64,000 bases of DNA from Calliopum simillimum. Taxonomy: Eukaryota; Arthropoda; Insecta; Diptera; Lauxaniidae. The notes beneath the pieces were generated by a model. It was not told the DNA's origin, did not search any database, and saw only the letters and a program-made list of their open reading frames with translations. The position numbers and the translations under genes were made by a program. The stretch is from positions 39,063,948 through 39,127,947 of the forward strand of contig OX638370.1 in NCBI GenBank assembly GCA_951812925.1, given 5' to 3'. Below, piece after piece: positions 59,321 to 64,000 of this stretch (positions are counted from its first letter, which is position 1; each line of letters starts with the position of its first letter).

Positions 59321-60034
59321 TTTATGGATATATTATTAGTCATAATATACAGTTTTTTTATTTTAATTTTTGTTTTAATTAAAATAATAAATTAATTTAT
59401 AAGCTATTAAAGTTCCTGTAGCACTACATTAAAACTTCAATGTCTTTTGGTTGCGTGTATGAAATTCGATTCCGAAAAGATGTAAATTTTTTTTCGAAAA
59501 AAATAATTATTGTCAAAAAGAATTTCCTGAAAACCTCTGAATAAGTTTGCCTACCTAACTTCGCATTGGAAAAAAATTTTCACAAAATTGCTCCATAACA
59601 AACCTTACCGGAAGACTAGATGTTGCGTTTGCTTCTAGATTTCTTTTGTTTTTGAGAAAAAAAGGGAAAGAAAAATAATTTTTTCTTCGCCAGAAAGACC
59701 CTTTTGGTCTTTTAATTCGAATGTTTCTTTTTTTTTTTCTTTTCTTAATCATTGATTTAGAAAGCCGACACCGCACGAATATCTCTTGCACCATCCATTT
59801 TGGATGTATGGCTCCAGATTGTTTGGCTCATTGTCACCGAATTCTTTATCCTACTACAACTAAGTAGAATGTTAAAGTGCAATGACATTTGACACAATTT
59901 TCAAAAATTTTGTCACATTCACTTTATGACATTACATTTGGCACACCTCGTACTGTGTGTGAAATTAAACAAAAACATATTTCCACTTTAAATCACCAAC
60001 AATGGCCAATGCAAAACACCCAAACACAACTCAC
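59321..60034 (-). other. start of the first intron of the spondin-like gene (minus strand)
   Basis: Sequence downstream of the donor at 60034-60033 on the minus strand. No second spondin exon was seen here. T/A runs near 59730-59745. Nothing else recognised. Confidence 0.5.
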
Positions 60035-60629
60035 CTATAGTTTTAGTCCATTGCGCTGTAGGTCTCCAGTCGGGATAATGTTTGGGAAATAAATCACGTG
60101 TCCAGTACGTGTGCAAGACGACTTTATAAACAGCTAAACGATCCAAAGTGCAGCCATTTGCAGGTGGTGGTGGCGCTGAGGATGCGAAAAGTGCAGAGGA
60201 TGTTGCAGCACCAGCAGCAGCAGAGGATGAGGAGGTTAATGTATCCTTTGTATTTGTATTGGTATAATAGAAATTCCGATTTGTATTAGCGTTACGATAA
60301 TTTGTATTGGTTGTATAATTAATGAGATTGTTTTTGTTTTGATTGCTATTGTTATTGTTGTAATGATTGTTGCTGCTATATGTGATATCATTGTTAAGTT
60401 GTTGTTGTTGCTGTTGTTGTTGTTGTTGTTGCCTTTTTTGATTTGTCACTGTATATGAATATATAGAAGCTGGCTGTGTCGCGCTGGAGCTGTAAAATGC
60501 CGGTTCCGGTGATGGTGCTGCATTTGTGGGCGTGGCAGCTAAACATAGCAGCAGCAGGCAGCAGAGTAACATGGCGCAAAGGAAGGCCAGAGGATTGGCG
60601 TATGACATTTTATATGGCGGTTTTTTCAT
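60035..60629 (-). CDS. mspo: spondin-domain secreted protein, first coding exon (M-spondin-like)
   Basis: Codons 1-198 plus one base, on the minus strand. Residues 1-13 are basic, and 14-37 form a hydrophobic signal peptide (LAFLCAMLLCCLLLLCLAAT). Residues 40-156 are low complexity: 11 Gln at 67-77, then Asn/Thr-rich, then Ser/Ala and PPPP. From Cys160 the start of a spondin_N domain reads CTLDRLAVYKVVLHTYWTRD and FPKHYPDWRPTAQWTK, with the family's W and FP-HYP marks. The exon ends at ATA G|GTGAG (donor GT at 60034-60033), phase 1. Fly spondins include M-spondin (signal peptide followed directly by spondin, muscle attachment matrix), fat-spondin and others; no reeler domain precedes the spondin domain here, which favours M-spondin. 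The start at 60629 has A at -3; an alternative is Met8 (60608). Later exons are not in view or not recognised. Confidence 0.8.
60393..60431 (-). repeat. CAA/CAG repeat in the spondin-like exon
   Basis: On the minus strand, ten CAA and one CAG codon give the Gln tract at residues 67-77. A nearby AAT/AAC-rich stretch gives the Asn tract. Such tracts vary in length between fly strains. Confidence 0.7.
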
Positions 60630-61239
60630 TTTTAATGGAATTTTGAAAATTTAATTTTAATTCAAGATATTTTTGAATCGCTTGGATATCAGTAGAATTT
60701 CGTTTTTACGCAAAATTTCTTGCGTAAAAAAGTGCCTTTAACCCTTGAATCCTCTGGGGGTTTTTCGTTTTCTTAACGAACGCAATTTATCTTATTTCAC
60801 ACACTTGACCGTCACACGCACTGGTTTGTGTATCTAAAAGATACGCATTTACCGGCAAAAATATCTGAATTTTTTTCTGTCGATTTTTTTTTTTTTTTTG
60901 CTATTTCACTTTTCGTACCGCATACACAATAAAATTGAATTTATTTAGCGTGTAATTTTTTTATTTTTATACTTTACACACGCGTATCTTAGAGTTAAAA
61001 TAAATTGTATCTCATAGATACCGCTTTCACGCAGTTGTCGCAATACTTTTATATATTTCTTCGTACTCGCATATATTTTTATTTATTTTTTTTATATTTT
61101 TTTCTATTCCAATTTTATCCTCAATGAAATGGTCGCTCGTTTTTTTTTTTTCACCCAACGCTCAAATAAGCGCGTGTTTTAATTAAAATTTCGTATCCGT
61201 ATCTCGCTGTCCGTATCCGTTGCAGCGTCGTTTTACACT
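60630..61239 (-). other. likely 5' untranslated region of the spondin-like gene
   Basis: About 610 bases lie between the start codon and the Inr-like start site at 61239. The region is AT-rich with T-runs (60890, 61140) and has no long open frame. No splice site pair was clear, so it may be a single leader or may hold an unrecognised intron. Confidence 0.4.
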
Positions 61240-61241
61240 GA
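61207..61241 (-). promoter_or_regulatory. Inr plus DPE-like core promoter
   Basis: On the minus strand TCAGTGT has A at 61239, matching the arthropod initiator TCAGTY closely. At +28 to +33 (61212-61207) the text GGACAG matches five of six positions of the DPE consensus RGWYVT. The spacing is exactly that required for a DPE. No TATA box is evident. The position fits a start upstream of the spondin-like exon. Confidence 0.45.
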
Positions 61242-61745
61242 ACGCATCAGTCAACGTTTGCTTTTCAGTTTGTCGTCGTCGTCGTTCTTGGGAATTTTTT
61301 CCGCGCACCTCAATAGAATTTCGAAAATTCTTTGTCGTCTCGCCGCAAGTTATGTGAGAGCTGCTTTTTTAGGGTGGAAATTTATTGCTCCCAAATAGTG
61401 GGATTTTATTTTTAGCCTTTTTAATTCTCATCTCGCTGTGGATGGAGTCTTGTGAAAACAAACGCCTGTTGACTGTTTTGGGATATTTCTTATCAATTGT
61501 TGACTGTAAAGTTCGACATGTGTACGTACATGTGTAGGTATGTATATTTGTGTGTGTGTTTGGAAAATCTTTTTCAGAAATTTTCGATTACCTCTGAACT
61601 TTCTCATCAACATATCACAATTTCCGTTCAACTCCGATCGGAGAACCTAAACTGATATTTTTCGTTATGTATAAGCTGGAGTTCGACTTTCAATTTGAGT
61701 TTAAAGAGACTGTAAGCAAACTCACATTAGTAGCCATGTCTTCAC
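61242..61745. other. upstream region, GTC-rich patch then non-coding
   Basis: A (GTC)n-type patch lies at 61272-61287, then ordinary AT-rich DNA with a TGTGTGTGTGTT run near 61551. No gene or distinct element recognised. Confidence 0.4.
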
Positions 61746-62471
61746 ATTTTATTTTTAAGCGCATGGTTTCCATATCCGATAAACCACGAACAATTTTCAG
61801 TTTCCATCCAGAAGGTTCCGAATTTCATAAAAATTCAGAGCAACTCCGCCCACTTAAGGACATAATGGTGATGTTATCATTCTTTAGCGTTAACCATATC
61901 TCTGTACCGAATTTCATCAAAATCGATGCAAAGGTTTAGCCGTGGCGCCATATTTTCCCTTTAAAGAAGTGGCACCGTCCACTTAAAAAACATGGCGATT
62001 ATCAAAAATATCAAAAAAAACATCCAATGAAAAATATCCCAAAAAAAAACATCCGAAAAAACATCCAAAAATAAAAATCTAAATAAAAAATCATCGATTT
62101 ATTAAATTGAGTTACATTATTTTGATGGAAAATGAATGTTACACATTTTTATATTGGATGTTTATATTTTTGGATGTTATATTTTATTTTTTTTTTGATA
62201 TTTTTGAGTAGAATAAAAAAACATAAAGGTCATATTACAGTTCGTTGTTGTTAAATTTACCTCCGTACCAAATTTTATAAAAAAACTATTCAGCGGTTTT
62301 GCTTTGAAAGCATATTTTTCATATAAGGGCGTTGCCCGCCCACTTAAAAAGATAAAGAGCACATCGTCGTTTCTTTTCTAAATACCGAATTTCATAAAAA
62401 TCCTACTCAAAGGCTTTCCAACAAAAAAAAAAGTCTAGCAAATATATTCGGATTGTAAAAATTATATCAAA
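61746..62471. repeat. diverged repeat units of about 130 bp
   Basis: Units containing GCCCACTTAA-like text occur near 61847, 61977 and 62337 (the third displaced by an insertion), each preceded by TACCAAATTT / ACCGAATTTCAT-type text. The first two are 130 bp apart. The pattern matches single units near 19610 and 58292. Confidence 0.45.
61998..62205. repeat. AT-rich hairpin insertion in the repeat units
   Basis: Left text with AAAAATATCAAAAAAAACAT and right GATGTTATATTTTA followed by TTTTTGATATTTTTG form an inverted pair; between them CATCC / GGATG motifs recur (ACATCCAATG, ACATCCG, TTGGATGTTT, TTGGATGTTA). It looks like a small inserted inverted-repeat element. Confidence 0.5.
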
Positions 62472-62825
62472 ACTAGTGAGGGTGTAAACTTTGGCCTGGC
62501 CAAACATTAAATGCCCTACACTGCAGTATTTTGAAAATTTTGCTTATATGGGACATACCACGCCCTATTGTCAGAGTTCACCCAGTTTTTGCTCAGAGCT
62601 TGTATTTATAGTTCTTAGTGCCTGAGTGAAATTTAGTTGGATTATCTCAAAAAACGTTTTCAGTATAACGTTTAGGAGCTTTTGCTTACAAGGAAGGTGC
62701 CACGCTTTCTTGTCCGAATTCGCCCGGTTTTTTATCGGAGCTAGCGCTTAAAATCCCTAGGATTTATGTGTTTTTTGGTTGCATTGTCGTGAAAAACACT
62801 CCTAGAGTTGCATTTTGAATATATT
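62472..62825 (+). mobile_element. DINE-1/INE-1-like element, copy 5, 3' truncated
   Basis: Starts ACTAGTGAGGGTGTAAAC, then ACTGCAGTATTTTGAAAATT. Two units about 150 bp apart (TGGGACATACCACGCCC near 62549, AGGAAGGTGCCACGC near 62690). It stops at about 62825, before the tetranucleotide tract and the conserved 3' block found in copies 1, 3 and 4. Confidence 0.6.
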
Positions 62826-62975
62826 TTAACAACTTTTTTTCTGCGATATCTTTGAAAGGTCTATTGGTTTCTATCCTTTCCACTAAAAAAGCGTAAAAAG
62901 GCATAAGAACACAATTTAAATTAGTAATGTTGGTATCCACAACGATATTTCAGTAAAATATACGCTTTAAAAAAA

Positions 62976-63391
62976 GAGGGGTGCCCACACCCGAATTAAT
63001 TCGGGGCCCACACTCGACTTTAACAGCCACTTTGAAAAGCAATAAGCAAATTGTGTTGTGTGAACATTTTGGTTGCATTCGGTTTTGAATCACAAATTAT
63101 AATAAATGTACTTCATATATATGGATTGCATTCTGCTTTTTGATTGATTCACTTCGATTTATCGCACTTGGAAAGTGATTAAAAAAAACTTTTGTGTTGA
63201 CTTTCACTTATTCAAAAATTGTTTTCTTCTCAGCACAAAGCAAATGCGTCTGTTTGCTCTGGTATATGCAAAAAAAAAAACTTCGTGCTGTCATAACACG
63301 CGCTTAACATTTGTCAGAACAGCCGTATTTGTTTCCTGTCAAAAGTTATGGGCCCACACCCGAACCATGCCAGCAGGCGGCACTCTTCCCC
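62976..63391. mobile_element. possible TA-flanked element E, truncated
   Basis: The right end (63388-63391) reads CCCC before TA (63392-63393); in reverse complement it starts GGGGAAGAGTGCCGCCTGC. The motif GGGTGTGGGC or its complement GCCCACACCCGAA recurs near 62982, 63007 and 63351. A matching left end is not found, so the left border is approximate. It may be a 5' truncated relative of elements A-D. Confidence 0.4.
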
Positions 63392-63393
63392 TA

Positions 63394-64000
63394 TATAAGG
63401 GACGTTTCACATTAACTGGACCAGGTCTGAATGGTGTGGACGAAAAATAAATCCTTGGATATCAAAATTTTCATTTTTTTTAAAAGCTTTCAATAGCCGA
63501 GTGGTGTCTAAAAAATTTCAATATGGTGATACTGTAACACACCGTAAAATTATTTTTCTAAATATTTTGGCGTAAATTTCATCATTCGGGGATTTTGAGG
63601 GTCGCTAATCATGAATCTGAAGTCAGAATTCGAGAATTCTTAAATTCTAGATGGCGGATGCAATACTAAGTCTCACAGTGTGGGAAAATCCTAATTTGGC
63701 TTATTCTACTTAGCTATGAGTCGAAAGAATAAAACTAGTGTTCTCAAACTTTGCAGGTATGATTTCTGAATATTTCTTAACTATATCCCAGTTGGGCCAG
63801 TCTACAAGAAATCATCAATGACGGGTGCACGACAATATGAAATCTTTGATAACGGATGTGTATTTTTGTATGGCAGTTGTTAACGAAATTTCCATACAAG
63901 TGTCCCATATTTCATCAACGACGAAAAGAGCGACAGTGTCCTTACGCTGTCGTTGATGACATTCAGAGCGACAATTTTTACATATTTTCGTTGATGACAT
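63394..64000. other. non-coding, with CGTTGATGACAT repeats at the end
   Basis: CGTTGATGACAT occurs near 63950 and 63989, and its complement-like TCATCAACGACG near 63913. TCATCAATGACGG lies near 63811. This is a small cluster of inverted and direct repeats cut by the window end. A minus-strand frame here is unrecognised. Confidence 0.4.

Noticed and set aside
59988..60034. Extension of the spondin frame past the donor
   Set aside because: The open frame continues 15 more codons, but homology ends at the GTGAG donor and the extension is not spondin-like.
1..64000. CRISPR array, operon or prokaryotic features
   Set aside because: Base composition, introns, transposon types and absence of dense coding show a eukaryotic insect genome.

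Overview
The window looks like non-coding DNA from a higher fly (Diptera, probably a calyptrate or other large-genome brachyceran). It is very AT-rich, full of homopolymer runs, and almost every long open frame is accidental. The organism call rests on four things: one conserved spondin-type exon with fly-style codon use and splice sites, an Inr/DPE core promoter, five DINE-1/INE-1-like elements, and the mix of other transposons (mariner, piggyBac, pogo-like, hAT, Jockey-like).

Only one host gene is clear. On the minus strand, 60629-60035 is a first coding exon with a signal peptide, a poly-Gln/Asn linker and the start of a spondin_N domain. It ends at a good splice donor. It is most like fly M-spondin (mspo), a secreted muscle-attachment matrix protein. 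A matching Inr plus DPE-like promoter lies about 610 bases upstream, near 61239. No later spondin exon was recognised to the left, so the remaining 60 kb is probably a giant first intron, or runs past the gene into intergenic DNA. A short stretch at 8-90 bounded by splice-like signals is a doubtful second exon candidate.

Everything else is a layered transposon landscape. At 1.5-4.3 kb an old long-inverted-repeat element has been split by two younger TA-flanked elements. At 4.5-5.4, 7.8-10.0, 16.0-16.8, 20.2-22.0, 36.8-38.0, 40.6-41.5 and 44.6-45.2 kb are foldback structures, several with tandem repeats in their arms. At 29.4-31.1 kb is a decayed piggyBac element with TTAA target duplication, and a 326-bp TTAA element lies at 16.9 kb. 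At 34.9-35.8 kb is a decayed transposase of a widespread but poorly named insect family. At 45.7-47.4 kb is a pogo/Tigger-like element with a recognisable DDE transposase. At 51.1-52.3 kb is a Jockey-like reverse transcriptase relic split by a hAT-type element with an 8-bp duplication. At 54.6-55.5 and 56.7-57.2 kb are two Tc1/mariner relics. DINE-1-like copies are at 11.7, 31.8 (reverse), 38.1, 55.7 and 62.5 kb.

The most interesting pattern is a set of TA-flanked elements (1638-2519, 2660-3528, 26232-27161, the pogo-like unit at 45656-47432, and perhaps 62976-63391). Each begins GGG(G), and each repeats its own private motif of about 12-16 bp, taken from its terminal repeat, several times inside. 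This could reflect a family of transposons whose transposase-binding sites have diverged separately. All calls are from reading the sequence; no searches were run.
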